A DNA stretch of 64,000 nucleotides from Vibrio sp. 05-20-BW147 (GTDB lineage: Bacteria > Pseudomonadota > Gammaproteobacteria > Enterobacterales > Vibrionaceae), in NCBI RefSeq assembly GCF_013369385.1, contig NZ_SZTO01000010.1, positions 292,651 through 356,650 of the forward strand, read 5' to 3'. Below the pieces are notes generated by a model. The model searched no databases, was not told where the DNA came from, and worked only from the letters and a program-made list of their open reading frames with translations. The translations under genes were made by a program, and so were the position numbers. Each line of letters begins with the position of its first letter. Position 1 is the first letter of the stretch. Shown piece by piece: positions 26,396 through 35,518 of the stretch.

Positions 26396-27064
26396 TTAGT
26401 TAACACTGACTCTCAACGCAGCGCCGATAGCAAAAGGGGTGAGTGTCATGCCGCCAACGAGCATGGCACCCAAAATGGCCAACTGGCCGTTATACGCCAT
26501 TCCCAACGCTGCGGCATCAATTGCAGACGTCGCAAAAATCAAAATTGGGATATAAAGCGGTAAAACCAATAAGCTCAACAATACCCCCCCTTTTTGCAGT
26601 CCTACGGTTAGGGCAACACCAATTGCTCCAATAAAACTTAGCGTTGGTGTACCAAGCAATAGGGTTAAGACCACCGATAACCAAGTATTGAAATCTAACG
26701 ACAACAAAATGGCCAACAACGGGCTAATGAGAATCAGTGGCAAACCTGTCAATAACCAATGTGCTATGACCTTTGAAATCACTACAAGTTGCAAAGGAAT
26801 TGGCATCAGCATCATTTGCTCAAGTGCACCATCTTGAAAATCATCGCGAAACAGACGCTCTAAAGATAATAGAGCGGATAGCAATGCCGCTACCCAAACA
26901 ATACCTGCTGCAATACGCGCTAACAAATTCGGCTCGGGGCCGATGCTGAGAGGGAACAGGGTAATAACTATGATAAAAAACCAAAGTGGGTTCAAAATAT
27001 CGGCTTGGCGTCGAAAAGCAATAAGCAGCTCACGGCGAATAATGGTTGTCATTGCAGAAATCAT
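26396..27064 (-). CDS. ccmB: Heme ABC transporter permease CcmB
   Basis: Permease half of the CcmAB transporter, which uses ATP to release holo-CcmE from CcmC. The ATG at 27064 gives 222 residues, the normal length, and begins one base after the ccmA TGA; an upstream in-frame ATG at 27109 would overlap ccmA by 44 bases. Six hydrophobic segments are evident, and the cytoplasmic motif FRDDFQDGALEQMMLMP is characteristic of CcmB. Confidence 0.94.
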   Translation of the reverse strand: MISAMTTIIRRELLIAFRRQADILNPLWFFIIVITLFPLSIGPEPNLLARIAAGIVWVAALLSALLSLERLFRDDFQDGALEQMMLMPIPLQLVVISKVIAHWLLTGLPLILISPLLAILLSLDFNTWLSVVLTLLLGTPTLSFIGAIGVALTVGLQKGGVLLSLLVLPLYIPILIFATSAIDAAALGMAYNGQLAILGAMLVGGMTLTPFAIGAALRVSVN

Positions 27065-27065
27065 C

Positions 27066-27683
27066 TCAATCACCCAACTTAATTTTTCTGAGTTTCGGGC
27101 TATCTGCAAACATATCTTGGTGTGTCGTCAAGATTACGATGCCCCCATTATCAACATGGTTGGAAAACAGAGACTCAAGCACTTTCACCCCCTGCTTGTC
27201 GATGGCAGTTAACGGCTCATCAAGAATCCAAAGGATCTGATTGCTTAACCAAAGGCGGGCCAACGCCACGCGCCTCTGCTGCCCGGCAGACAACTGTGCG
27301 ACGGGTACATCTTCACGTCCCGCCAAGCCAACCTGAGTCAGGGCGTGAAAAATCCGTTCTGAAGAGGAGTCTGAATTATGAATCGATTGATAAAAGCGTA
27401 AATTTTCAAACGCGGTAAGCTCTCTTTTCACCCCAGTTTGATGGCCTAAGAAAAGCAAATCTTGATGGAACTGGTCGCGGCTTTTTTCAATCGCCTCCCC
27501 TTTCCATTTGATGGAGCCTTCGTCTCTGTCGCCAAGCCCTGTCACGATTCGAAGTAGCGTGGTTTTACCAGTACCGTTTCGACCCTCAATCTGCACCAAC
27601 TCACCGGGTTTGATTTCAAACTGAAGATTTTCAAAAAGCACGCGTTCATCGCGAATTGCGGTTAAATGGGAAACTTCTAGCAT
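27066..27683 (-). CDS. ccmA: Heme ABC transporter ATPase CcmA
   Basis: ATPase subunit of the CcmAB complex, first gene of the ccm operon. The 205-residue protein has Walker [10 protein letters not shown] (34-42), the Q-loop around [10 protein letters not shown], the ABC signature [14 protein letters not shown] and Walker B LWILDEP with the following H-loop in LTTHQD. Its stop is one base before the ccmB ATG. The promoter should be in the 240 bases upstream, after the terminator of the chemotaxis operon. Confidence 0.96.
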   Translation of the reverse strand: MLEVSHLTAIRDERVLFENLQFEIKPGELVQIEGRNGTGKTTLLRIVTGLGDRDEGSIKWKGEAIEKSRDQFHQDLLFLGHQTGVKRELTAFENLRFYQSIHNSDSSSERIFHALTQVGLAGREDVPVAQLSAGQQRRVALARLWLSNQILWILDEPLTAIDKQGVKVLESLFSNHVDNGGIVILTTHQDMFADSPKLRKIKLGD

Positions 27684-27922
27684 AAGGCTTCATAGCGACA
27701 CAAATTTGAGGGGTATATTAACACAGCTAATTAGTTACAAGACAGGACAACAAACCCTCTATGTTTGTCAGTTGGTGAGAATTTGTTAACCTGTTATCAC
27801 ATTTATTTAAATTTACCTCTATAGAGTGATAAGTATCTCAATTCTTTCACTTTCCCTGAACAAAACTCTCCACTAGCTCGGTCACGACTCACTATTGTGC
27901 TTTGCAGCGCAAAATAACAAAA

Positions 27923-27943
27923 AAGAAGCCGAAGCTTCTTTTT
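27923..27943 (-). terminator. Terminator of the flagellar/chemotaxis operon
   Basis: On the - strand AAGAAGC, loop TTCG, GCTTCTT, then TTTT. The UUCG tetraloop makes a very stable hairpin, about 35 bases after the last gene of the operon. Confidence 0.92.
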
Positions 27944-27961
27944 CTTTTTCTTTTTCTTTTT
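27938..27961. repeat. Tandem hexanucleotide (CTTTTT)4
   Basis: Four uninterrupted copies of CTTTTT lie against the terminator stem, between it and the stop codon of the DUF2802 gene. On the - strand they read (AAAAAG)4 in the 3' untranslated RNA. Such repeats can change copy number by slippage. Confidence 0.9.
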
Positions 27962-27977
27962 CAACAGACAAACATGC

Positions 27978-28475
27978 CTAGCGTCTTGGTGTCGTTTTCT
28001 TTTGCGACCTTTCATCCAAATCAGAGAGGCGGCTGCTTAACGGTGGCACTTTTTCTTTGCCCGCTATTTTCTTTTGTAGTGACAACATCAATTCCGCTTC
28101 AGCTTTCGGTAACTCACACTCTTTGATTAGTTCGTTGACATCTGCGCCGAGCTGAACCATCTTGCTAGCGCGCGTATACAAACGACCATCGGTATCTGCT
28201 TGCTCCAACTCGACAACTCGTTCTGTTAGATGCTGAATAATGTCTTGCTGTTCGCTTACTCGTTGTCCCAACCCAATAACAACGGATCTGACCTCAAGTA
28301 ATTGCTTATTTGCTTTCTGTAACTCTTTGTCACTGCTACGCAACATCTGGCTTTGTTGGTCTAAACGCTTTTGCAGTACTGCTTTGACTCGCAATGGAAG
28401 CAAAATAAGTACAATAAAAGAGAAGACCACAAAGCCAGCGAGTATCACAGGGCTATCGGAAAACATCTCAAGCAT
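27978..28475 (-). CDS. DUF2802 membrane-anchored coiled-coil protein
   Basis: Protein of 165 residues with an N-terminal membrane segment (about 9-28), a long coiled-coil stretch (about 35-95) and a C-terminal DUF2802-like region (RASKMVQLGADVNELIKECELPKAEAELMLSLQ) resembling a small helix-turn-helix. Its start overlaps the cheW stop by one base, so it is translationally coupled to cheW and is the last gene of the flagellar/chemotaxis operon. No function is known to me; linkage suggests a role in chemotaxis-array or flagellar placement. Confidence 0.75.
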   Translation of the reverse strand: MLEMFSDSPVILAGFVVFSFIVLILLPLRVKAVLQKRLDQQSQMLRSSDKELQKANKQLLEVRSVVIGLGQRVSEQQDIIQHLTERVVELEQADTDGRLYTRASKMVQLGADVNELIKECELPKAEAELMLSLQKKIAGKEKVPPLSSRLSDLDERSQKKTTPRR

Positions 28476-28969
28476 TATAGATGAGCCATGTCATCCCATT
28501 CTTCATCCGTCAACAACTTGTTCAGGTCGACCAAGATCAGCAACTTACCATCGCGGTTGCTCACACCTTGGATAAACTTGGCACTCTCATCCGTACCAAC
28601 AGATGGGGTTGAATCGATTTCTGAAGAACGCAGGTAAACCACTTCAGCGACACTGTCTACAAGAATACCAATCACTTGATGCTCAGATTCAATCACGATA
28701 ATGCGAGTGTTGTCTGTTACTTCGCCTTCCATTAGGCCAAAGCGTGAGCGAGTGTCGATCACCGTAACGACATTACCACGTAGGTTGATAATACCAAGTA
28801 CATAATCTGGTGCACCTGGGACGGGCGCAATTTCTGTATAACGAAGTACTTCGCGAACTTGCATTACGTTAATGCCGTAAGTTTCTTCTTCCAGCTGGAA
28901 CGTCACCCACTGAAGTACTTCATCATTTGTGTGATCTTTTTTTACTTCTACTTCGTTAGAATGAGACAT
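28475..28969 (-). CDS. cheW: Chemotaxis coupling protein CheW
   Basis: Adaptor joining chemoreceptors to CheA in polar arrays. It has 164 residues, essentially one CheW domain (about 20-160) with the double SH3-like pattern: QWVTFQLEEETYGINVMQVREVLR and the NLRGNVVTVIDTRSRFGL receptor/kinase-binding segment. It follows parP by 32 bases and overlaps the DUF2802 gene by one base. Confidence 0.96.
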   Translation of the reverse strand: MSHSNEVEVKKDHTNDEVLQWVTFQLEEETYGINVMQVREVLRYTEIAPVPGAPDYVLGIINLRGNVVTVIDTRSRFGLMEGEVTDNTRIIVIESEHQVIGILVDSVAEVVYLRSSEIDSTPSVGTDESAKFIQGVSNRDGKLLILVDLNKLLTDEEWDDMAHL

Positions 28970-29001
28970 AGCTAATCCTCGTTAATGTCGTTCCCGACTT
29001 C

Positions 29002-30069
29002 TCAAAATTCTGAATTTAATGATTTTACATCCAGTCCGGCATTTAGCATGGAAATTAATGCGTCTACATGAATTAAAGCACACATTTTCTCTTTCACCAT
29101 GCCGGCAAGCCACGGGCGCTTACCCGATTGCTCACGCCAACGCACTTTTTCTGGATAAAGAAGCTCAGTGCCCAGCAATTTATTACTGGCTAAGCCCCAC
29201 ATGCTATTCCCTAGCATGACAATATACTGATAGTTCGATTTGTATTCTTCATCAGCCAGCTTGTCTGGCATAACCCAACGTGCCGTATCAACCACATCCA
29301 GTTGCTGATCCCGATTGGTTTGCAAACCAAGATACCAGCCTGGTCTACCGATTAAGTGGTTCAACTGAGTCAGTTGATGGATTCCACCTAGCTCATCGAG
29401 AGGGACAGCGAAAGTCACACTGTTGACATCAAAGTAGAGTACTTGGAAAGCATCTGTTCGTTGAGTCGATGACCAAACCTGAGCGCTGTTTGACTCGGTT
29501 TGCATTTCCAACTCGACTTGTGTCTCATGAGACACTTGTTCTTCTTCCTGCGAGATCGTTTCTAACTCAGGCTCTACAGGTGCGACGTCAACCGCTGGCT
29601 CTTCAATCTCAACCGGCCAATCCTGAATCTCTTCGCTAAACTCGGTCTCTACAGGCCAATCTTGTATTTCTTCTTTAACTTCGACCACCGGCACTTCATC
29701 AACAAGTACCTCTCGTTCGACCACCAGTTGCGCCTCTTGTTGCAACTCAGCAATCGTCGCGGTGTTTTGCGCCAAAATATCGTCGATACCAAGCTCGTCT
29801 ACGACATTGGTAGATTCTAACTGACTGAGAAGACGTTCGACATCTTCCAAATTTGGCGCTTCGAACTCTCTTAAATCCGTTTCCGCATACCGATAGGATT
29901 CTGGCTCTGAATACTGAACTCTCAGCTCTGGTTGATAAGAATTCACTAAACGCTCTGCCACTAAATCGTCTTCGTGGAACAGTTCCAGTTCTTGCTCTTC
30001 GGCCAGTAAAGCACTGAAGTAATCATCCAGTGCTTTTTCGCTCGATAGTACCGCTTCTTTGCTACTCAT
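29002..30069 (-). CDS. parP: Polar chemotaxis array protein ParP (CheW-like)
   Basis: Vibrio ParP binds ParC and CheA and holds chemotaxis arrays at the flagellated pole. The 355-residue protein has an acidic, Glu/Val/Pro-rich N-terminal two-thirds (1-200) and a C-terminal CheW-like domain (about 205-350) beginning FQVLYFDVNSVTFAVPLDELGGI, the array-integration part. The linker carries a tandem EEIQDWPVE at 133-141 and 146-154. It overlaps parC by eight bases and lies directly upstream of cheW, the context expected for ParP. Confidence 0.88.
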   Translation of the reverse strand: MSSKEAVLSSEKALDDYFSALLAEEQELELFHEDDLVAERLVNSYQPELRVQYSEPESYRYAETDLREFEAPNLEDVERLLSQLESTNVVDELGIDDILAQNTATIAELQQEAQLVVEREVLVDEVPVVEVKEEIQDWPVETEFSEEIQDWPVEIEEPAVDVAPVEPELETISQEEEQVSHETQVELEMQTESNSAQVWSSTQRTDAFQVLYFDVNSVTFAVPLDELGGIHQLTQLNHLIGRPGWYLGLQTNRDQQLDVVDTARWVMPDKLADEEYKSNYQYIVMLGNSMWGLASNKLLGTELLYPEKVRWREQSGKRPWLAGMVKEKMCALIHVDALISMLNAGLDVKSLNSEF

Positions 30070-30838
30070 CGATAGCTAACCTCTCTAAATAGATTAGCAA
30101 TTGCTTATAAGCAAAAACACCACGGCTGCCCTCGGCAAAATGAGATGCAGGTAAACGCTTCAAACTCGCGTCTCTAAACTTAGTATCAATCGGAACCGCT
30201 GAAGTCCAAACCTGATCTGGATAGTCCTTTTTTAACTGAGTCAGTGTCTGCAAGGATGCTTTCGTGCGCTTATCGTACATGGTTGGAACGATCGTGACTT
30301 TAAAAGGGTCGCGCCGCGATTTTTGCATGATCGACAAAGTACGAACCATGCGCTCCAATCCCTTCATTGCCAAAAACTCGGTTTGGACAGGAATTAAAAT
30401 TCGATCGCTGGCCGCCAAGGCATTGACCATCATCACACCCAAAATGGGTGGGCAGTCAATCAAGACATAATCGTAATCTTTAGACAAAGCGATTAACGCA
30501 CGTTTTAATATTAAGCCCATGCCGCTTCTGTTGCCCATTACGCGATCAAGTGTCGCTAAAGACATATGAGCGGGAATGATATCGATCCCTTCAACATCGG
30601 TTTTCAATAGCAAAGGTTTAACGTTTTCTCGCGTAAACTCTTTCAGTTGAAACAAATCAAATAGACTGCGCGTCACTCCATCGGGGTCAAAGCCCAGATA
30701 TGTCGTCAAAGAGCCATGTGGGTCGGTATCGACCAGCAAGACGCGATGGCCTTTTTGACTCAACAGTCCGGCGAGAGTGACGGTTGTGGTGGTTTTACCT
30801 ACGCCACCTTTTTGATTTGCTACACTCCAAACTATCAT
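30062..30838 (-). CDS. parC: Polar ParA-like ATPase ParC
   Basis: ParA/MinD-family ATPase that directs chemotaxis arrays to the old pole in Vibrio through the hub protein HubP; it is not the topoisomerase IV subunit of the same name. It has 258 residues, with the deviant Walker A KGGVGKTT at 10-17, LLVDTDPHGS as Walker A' and VLIDCPP as Walker B. The overlap with parP by eight bases and the place after cheB identify it. Confidence 0.9.
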   Translation of the reverse strand: MIVWSVANQKGGVGKTTTTVTLAGLLSQKGHRVLLVDTDPHGSLTTYLGFDPDGVTRSLFDLFQLKEFTRENVKPLLLKTDVEGIDIIPAHMSLATLDRVMGNRSGMGLILKRALIALSKDYDYVLIDCPPILGVMMVNALAASDRILIPVQTEFLAMKGLERMVRTLSIMQKSRRDPFKVTIVPTMYDKRTKASLQTLTQLKKDYPDQVWTSAVPIDTKFRDASLKRLPASHFAEGSRGVFAYKQLLIYLERLAIDE

Positions 30839-30846
30839 ATCCTTCC

Positions 30847-31977
30847 TTACGCTAGCCCTACTTCAACTAGCATACGCTCTGCAATACGATCCAAAGGCAG
30901 ATCTTCTGTCGATAGTCCTGCTTTGGCCACCGCTTGTGGCATGCCATAAACGACACAGCTCTCTTCATCCTGCGCCCAAATCGTCGCTCCAGCAGACTTG
31001 AGCATGCGAGCACCTTCGCGACCGTCAGCTCCCATTCCGGTAAGCACCATAGACAGCACTTTATCTGCGTAGATTTTTGCTGCAGAACCAAAGGTGACAT
31101 CGACGCAAGGCTTGTAGTTCATGCGCTCTCCACCATCGATAATGCGAAGCCTTGCGGCTCCAGGGCGGCCATCGATCATCATCTGTTTACCACCAGGAGC
31201 TAGATATGCCACCCCCGGTTGTAATACATCACCATCTTGCGCTTCTTTTACCTGAATCTTACACAGGGTGTTAAGACGACTGGCAAACGCTGCCGTAAAG
31301 GTGGCCGGCATGTGCTGAACCAAGACGATGGGGTGAGGATAGTTAGCGGGTAGTTTTGTCAGAATTTTCTGCAAAGCAACTGGCCCACCTGTTGAGGTAC
31401 CAATGGCAGTAAGCTGATACTTCTTACCCGATGCTCTGAACTTTGTGACAACAGGAGCTCGCGTTGGTGCAACTGGCTGAGCAACTGCCTCACGCCTTAG
31501 TCCTGTTGTAGGACGACTTAGTGAGGTTTGTGGTGCTCTGTCTGCAACAGAGGCGACCGCTGGGCGTCTCATGAATGCGCGTTTTGACGCGATTTGAATG
31601 ACACGTTGCTGTAGCAAGGAGACCGCTTCGTCACGGTTTCGTGCGATATCTTCAAATTTCTTCGGTAAAAAATCCAATGCCCCTGCGTCTAACGCATCTA
31701 GAGTCGCTTTAGCACCATCATGTGTTAACGACGAAAACATCAAGATTGGCGTCGGTATCGACGCCATAATTTCACGAACGGCCGAAATGCCGTCCATGAC
31801 CGGCATTTCGATGTCCATTGTGATCACATCTGGCTTTAGGCGCTTTGCTTTTTCAACGGCTTCTTTGCCGTTTACGGCCACATCGATCACTTCTAGGCGC
31901 GATTCGGCATTGATGATCTCGCTGACCCGACGTCGGAAAAAACTGGAATCATCAACTACTAATACTTTTATCGCCAT
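30847..31977 (-). CDS. cheB: Chemotaxis protein-glutamate methylesterase CheB
   Basis: Response regulator that demethylates and deamidates chemoreceptors to reset adaptation. The 376-residue protein has a receiver domain (1-120) with phosphoacceptor Asp55 in TMDIEMP, a linker of about 60 residues and the catalytic domain from about 185 with Ser195 (GTSTGG), His222 (QHMP) and an Asp in [10 protein letters not shown]. It lies between cheA and parC. CheR is not in this window. Confidence 0.96.
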   Translation of the reverse strand: MAIKVLVVDDSSFFRRRVSEIINAESRLEVIDVAVNGKEAVEKAKRLKPDVITMDIEMPVMDGISAVREIMASIPTPILMFSSLTHDGAKATLDALDAGALDFLPKKFEDIARNRDEAVSLLQQRVIQIASKRAFMRRPAVASVADRAPQTSLSRPTTGLRREAVAQPVAPTRAPVVTKFRASGKKYQLTAIGTSTGGPVALQKILTKLPANYPHPIVLVQHMPATFTAAFASRLNTLCKIQVKEAQDGDVLQPGVAYLAPGGKQMMIDGRPGAARLRIIDGGERMNYKPCVDVTFGSAAKIYADKVLSMVLTGMGADGREGARMLKSAGATIWAQDEESCVVYGMPQAVAKAGLSTEDLPLDRIAERMLVEVGLA

Positions 31978-32007
31978 TTGAGTCCTTATTGTATTGCTGG
32001 TTCTCGC

Positions 32008-34233
32008 TTAGATACGAGAGGCTGCCGCATACTGTTTAAGCAGATCTGGCACATCCAAAATCAGCGCTATATGGCCATCACTTGTAATGGTTGCACCGGC
32101 CATACCTGGAGTACCTTGCAGCAGGTTATCTAGCGGTTTGATAACCACTTCTTCTTGACCGATTAAGGTGTCTACGACAAAGCCGACACGCTGGCTGCCA
32201 ATCTGAACAATCACGACATGTCCATGACCCTTGCGCAGTTGTGCTTTACCCGATTTAGGCGCAAGCCAGTTTTGTAAGTAGAAAAGCGGGATGGCTTTTT
32301 CACGAACAATGATGGTTAACTGACCATCAACCACATTGGTGCGGCTCAGATCTAAATGGAAGATTTCATTGACCGAGGCAAGTGGCAATGCGAATGGGTG
32401 ACCCGCAACACCGACCATCAATGTCGGTAAGATCGCCAACGTTAACGGTACTTTGATTGTAATCTTGGTGCCTTTGCCCAGTTCTGAGTCGATATCGATT
32501 GAGCCGTTTAGCGTATTGATGGCCGTTTTCACTACGTCCATCCCCACACCACGACCTGAGATATCAGAAATTTTCTCTTTACTTGAGAACCCTGGAGCAA
32601 AAATTAGGTTGAAACACTCTTTATTGGATAGACGACCTGCCGCATCTTCATCCATCATGCCACGTTTGACCGCGATACCACGAAGTTTGTCAGGGTCCAT
32701 ACCGCCGCCATCATCGATGATGGCGAGCTCAATATGATCGCCCTCTTGAGATGCAGAAAGAATGACTTTACCCGTACGAGACTTACCTGCTTTAGCACGG
32801 TCATCAGGCATCTCGATACCGTGGTCGACCGAGTTACGCACTAAGTGAATCAATGGATCTGCTAGTGCTTCAACTAAGTTTTTATCTAGGTCAGTCTCCT
32901 CACCGCGCATTTCCAGCACGATGTCTTTTTGTAGGTTACGTGCCAAGTCACGAACAACACGAGGGAAACGACCAAACACTTTCTTGATTGGCTGCATACG
33001 CGTCTTCATAACGGCGCCTTGCAGATCCGCGGTCACCACGTCGAGGTTAGCGACTGCTTTCGCCATCTCTTCATCGTTACTATTCAGACCGAGACTCAAA
33101 AGACGATTTCGAACCAGTACAAGCTCACCCACCATGTTCATAATGGTATCGAGCGTTGAAGTATCCACTCGCACTGTTGCATCCGCTTGTTGCGGCTTTT
33201 TGGCTGCTTGTTGCGTCGCTGGTGCTTTGGCTTCTTGCACTGCGGGGGCTTTCACTTCCGCACGCGCTGGTGCAACTGCTGGTTTTGGTGCGGCTTTTAC
33301 CGGCTCGGCAGGCTTGGACGTTGGCGCTGGTGGTGGCGTCACGTTGGCAGCGGCTGGTTTGGTTGCAAAATCCAACTCTTCTAAAGTTGGCCCTTTGCCG
33401 GAACCATGAAGCTCATCTAGTAGTCTTTCAAACTCTTCATCGGTCATCAGGTCGCTGTCTGCTCCACTCGCTGCAACAGGTTTTGTTGGCGACGGAGGAG
33501 GCGGAGGCGGGGTTACTACATTTGAAGAAGTTGGACTATTTCCCGCGCCGTGCAACTCGTCCAGCAACTTTTCAAACTCGTCGTCGGTGATGTCACCGCT
33601 ATCGGTCGCTACACTAACAGGGGCCCGAGGCGGGGCTGATGGCGCTGCTGCACCGCTCGGTGCACTGCCTTTGCCGTGCAATTCATCAAGAAGTTTTTCA
33701 AACTCATCTTGGGTAATTTCATCCACTGACGAGGCAACCGTGCTGTTTGCTACTGACACAACAGGCTCTTCGACGATAGGCTCAGGCGTAATTTCTGGCT
33801 CTGGTTCCACCGCCGCAACTTCTTCATGAATTACATCTTCTGATTCAGGACGACAGAGATGATGAAGCTCATCCAACAGAACAGGATCGGCCGCTTCGAG
33901 TGGCTCGCGATCTTGGACGGCTTTAAACTGATGGTTTACTGTGTCTAAAGCACGTAGCATGGTGTCCATTAGACTTGGAGAGACAGTACGCTGGCCATTA
34001 CGCAATACGTCAAACACGTTTTCAGCACCATGACAAGTTTCCACCAGTTCAGTCAGTGATAAGAAACCGGCACCACCCTTAACCGTATGGAATCCACGGA
34101 AAATAGCGTTTAGAAGATCCCTGTCTTCTGGGTTATTTTCCAATTCTACCAACTGCTCAGAAAGCAGCTCCAGAATTTCCCCGGCTTCAATTAGAAAGTC
34201 CTGTAGGATATCTTCGTCTAAATCGTAGCTCAT
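32008..34233 (-). CDS. cheA: Chemotaxis histidine kinase CheA
   Basis: Central kinase of the chemotaxis array that phosphorylates CheY and CheB. The 741 residues comprise an Hpt domain (1-128) with phosphorylated His49 in FRGFHTVKGG; a 230-residue Pro/Ala-rich linker instead of a typical P2 domain; dimerisation (about 360-420); an ATPase domain with N and G boxes (HLVRNSVDHGIE, DDGGGMD, GRGVGMDVVK); and a C-terminal CheW-like domain. The linker has three copies of a DEFEKLLDELHG-type motif at 171-187, 213-229 and 261-277. In Vibrio this region includes the localisation domain that contacts ParP/ParC. It follows cheZ by nine bases. Confidence 0.97.
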   Translation of the reverse strand: MSYDLDEDILQDFLIEAGEILELLSEQLVELENNPEDRDLLNAIFRGFHTVKGGAGFLSLTELVETCHGAENVFDVLRNGQRTVSPSLMDTMLRALDTVNHQFKAVQDREPLEAADPVLLDELHHLCRPESEDVIHEEVAAVEPEPEITPEPIVEEPVVSVANSTVASSVDEITQDEFEKLLDELHGKGSAPSGAAAPSAPPRAPVSVATDSGDITDDEFEKLLDELHGAGNSPTSSNVVTPPPPPPSPTKPVAASGADSDLMTDEEFERLLDELHGSGKGPTLEELDFATKPAAANVTPPPAPTSKPAEPVKAAPKPAVAPARAEVKAPAVQEAKAPATQQAAKKPQQADATVRVDTSTLDTIMNMVGELVLVRNRLLSLGLNSNDEEMAKAVANLDVVTADLQGAVMKTRMQPIKKVFGRFPRVVRDLARNLQKDIVLEMRGEETDLDKNLVEALADPLIHLVRNSVDHGIEMPDDRAKAGKSRTGKVILSASQEGDHIELAIIDDGGGMDPDKLRGIAVKRGMMDEDAAGRLSNKECFNLIFAPGFSSKEKISDISGRGVGMDVVKTAINTLNGSIDIDSELGKGTKITIKVPLTLAILPTLMVGVAGHPFALPLASVNEIFHLDLSRTNVVDGQLTIIVREKAIPLFYLQNWLAPKSGKAQLRKGHGHVVIVQIGSQRVGFVVDTLIGQEEVVIKPLDNLLQGTPGMAGATITSDGHIALILDVPDLLKQYAAASRI
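33403..33723 (-). repeat. Three copies of a DEFEKLLDELHG-encoding motif in cheA
   Basis: Copies at 33673-33723, 33547-33597 and 33403-33453 encode (D/S)xITxDEFEKLLDELHG with variants DEFER and LMTDEE. They are spaced 42 and 48 codons apart and separated by Pro/Ala/Ser-rich linker. A shorter LLDELH also ends the Hpt domain (residues 119-124). Confidence 0.9.
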
Positions 34234-34242
34234 ACGTTACCT

Positions 34243-34983
34243 TTAAAATCCAAGACTGGATAACAAATCATCGACTTCATCCTGCGATGCAACTGCGTCT
34301 TCACGCAACTCGGGGTGCAAAATTGGACCCTCTGGCTCGCTGCCACTTTTTTCTTTTTCGGCAAGATTCTGTGTTTCTTGAGTTTTGTCCTTCGGCGGTT
34401 TATTTCCAGCAAACACCGTTAGGATATCTACCAATCGCCCTTCCACTTCGTTTACGAGAGTGATGACACGACGGATAATCTGTCCAGTTAAGTCTTGGAA
34501 ATCTTGTGCCATCAAAATTTCTGTTAACTGGCCGCGTAATTCTGTGCTATCGCCTTCGACTTGAACTAAAAGATCTTCGATACGATGGCAAAGGGCCTTG
34601 AATTCACTCAATTCGATGCGACCGTGCATCAGTTCATTCCACTGAGGACGGACTTGTAGCAAGCATTCGTGAAGATTATCGGCTATTGGGAGACAGAGCT
34701 CGACAGCATCCATGGTCTTGTTCGCTGCGAGTTCCGTTTTTTCGATGACATATTGAAGGCGATCCCTTGCATCTGGGATTTCATCGTTTGTAATTTCTGT
34801 CATCCGTTGATCTAAGCTGAAATTCTTCAGAGAAGTGTGCAGATCTCGAGTCAGCGTTCCAATCTCTTGTAGCATTGGATTGCCATTGTCCTCATAGATC
34901 GAAGCAACCAGCTGGTCTGCTGCTGCTTGCTCTCCCTGTTCCAGTAATTCAACTAGAGACTTTGCTTGCTCTAATGAGATCAT
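34243..34983 (-). CDS. cheZ: CheY-P phosphatase CheZ
   Basis: Phosphatase that dephosphorylates CheY-P to end the signal. The 246-residue protein is mostly helical, forming the long four-helix bundle. The catalytic segment LMAQDFQDLTGQIIRRV contains the conserved Asp/Gln pair, and the C-terminal DEVDDLLSSLGF is the CheY-binding peptide after a variable acidic linker. It follows cheY and precedes cheA by nine bases. Confidence 0.95.
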   Translation of the reverse strand: MISLEQAKSLVELLEQGEQAAADQLVASIYEDNGNPMLQEIGTLTRDLHTSLKNFSLDQRMTEITNDEIPDARDRLQYVIEKTELAANKTMDAVELCLPIADNLHECLLQVRPQWNELMHGRIELSEFKALCHRIEDLLVQVEGDSTELRGQLTEILMAQDFQDLTGQIIRRVITLVNEVEGRLVDILTVFAGNKPPKDKTQETQNLAEKEKSGSEPEGPILHPELREDAVASQDEVDDLLSSLGF

Positions 34984-35105
34984 TCTGAATAGACCCTTTT
35001 CGTTTATGCTTCGGAAGCATGCTGCGTTTATGAGCTGCCAATGTTTTAAGTGGCATCTTTATCGATGCTTATAGCAGCTCTGACGAAGTAATCTTCAAAC
35101 GAGGT

Positions 35106-35498
35106 TTATAAACGTTCAAAAATTTTATCGAGTTTTTCTTTTAGGGTTGCCGCTGTAAATGGCTTAACGATGTAACCGTTAACGCCTGCTTGAGCCGCTT
35201 CGATGATCTGCTCACGCTTCGCTTCTGCTGTAATCATCAATACAGGCAAGTGCTTAAGCTCAGCGTCCGCGCGAATATTTTTCAGCAGATCAATACCTTG
35301 CATCCCCGGCATATTCCAATCCGTAACGACGAAATCGAAATCACCTTTTTTCAGCATAGGTAACGCTGTCAAACCATCATCAGCTTCCTGAGTGTTATTG
35401 AAACCCAGATCACGAAGCAGGTTCTTTACAATACGGCGCATTGTTGAGAAATCGTCAACAATAAGGATCTTCATGTTTTTATTCAAAATTGCCTCCAC
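35106..35498 (-). CDS. cheY: Chemotaxis response regulator CheY
   Basis: Single-domain response regulator that binds the flagellar switch (FliM/FliN) when phosphorylated. The product is 130 residues, with Asp15/Asp16-type acidic pair in ILIVDDFS, phosphoacceptor Asp60 in VVTDWNMP, Thr in MITAEAK and the conserved Lys in VKPF. I give the conventional long start (GTG 35498), but a GGAGG at 35492-35496 lies five bases before a TTG at 35486, and an ATG at 35474 is also possible. It sits 20 bases after fliA, which ties flagellar and chemotaxis expression together. Confidence 0.95.
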   Translation of the reverse strand: MEAILNKNMKILIVDDFSTMRRIVKNLLRDLGFNNTQEADDGLTALPMLKKGDFDFVVTDWNMPGMQGIDLLKNIRADAELKHLPVLMITAEAKREQIIEAAQAGVNGYIVKPFTAATLKEKLDKIFERL

Positions 35499-35518
35499 TG
35501 AATGTCGAAATCAGTGTT

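Noticed and set aside
27938..27961. Hexamer repeat as a coding phase-variation switch
   Set aside because: It lies after the stop codon of the upstream gene and before the terminator, so it cannot shift a reading frame.
32921..33409. 162-codon open frame on the + strand inside cheA
   Set aside because: It is antisense to the Pro/Ala-rich linker; the Ala/Gly/Ser-rich translation is a by-product of that composition.
35006..35020. ATGCTT-CGG-AAGCAT hairpin upstream of cheZ
   Set aside because: Short stem, no U run, no recognised operator; likely chance.
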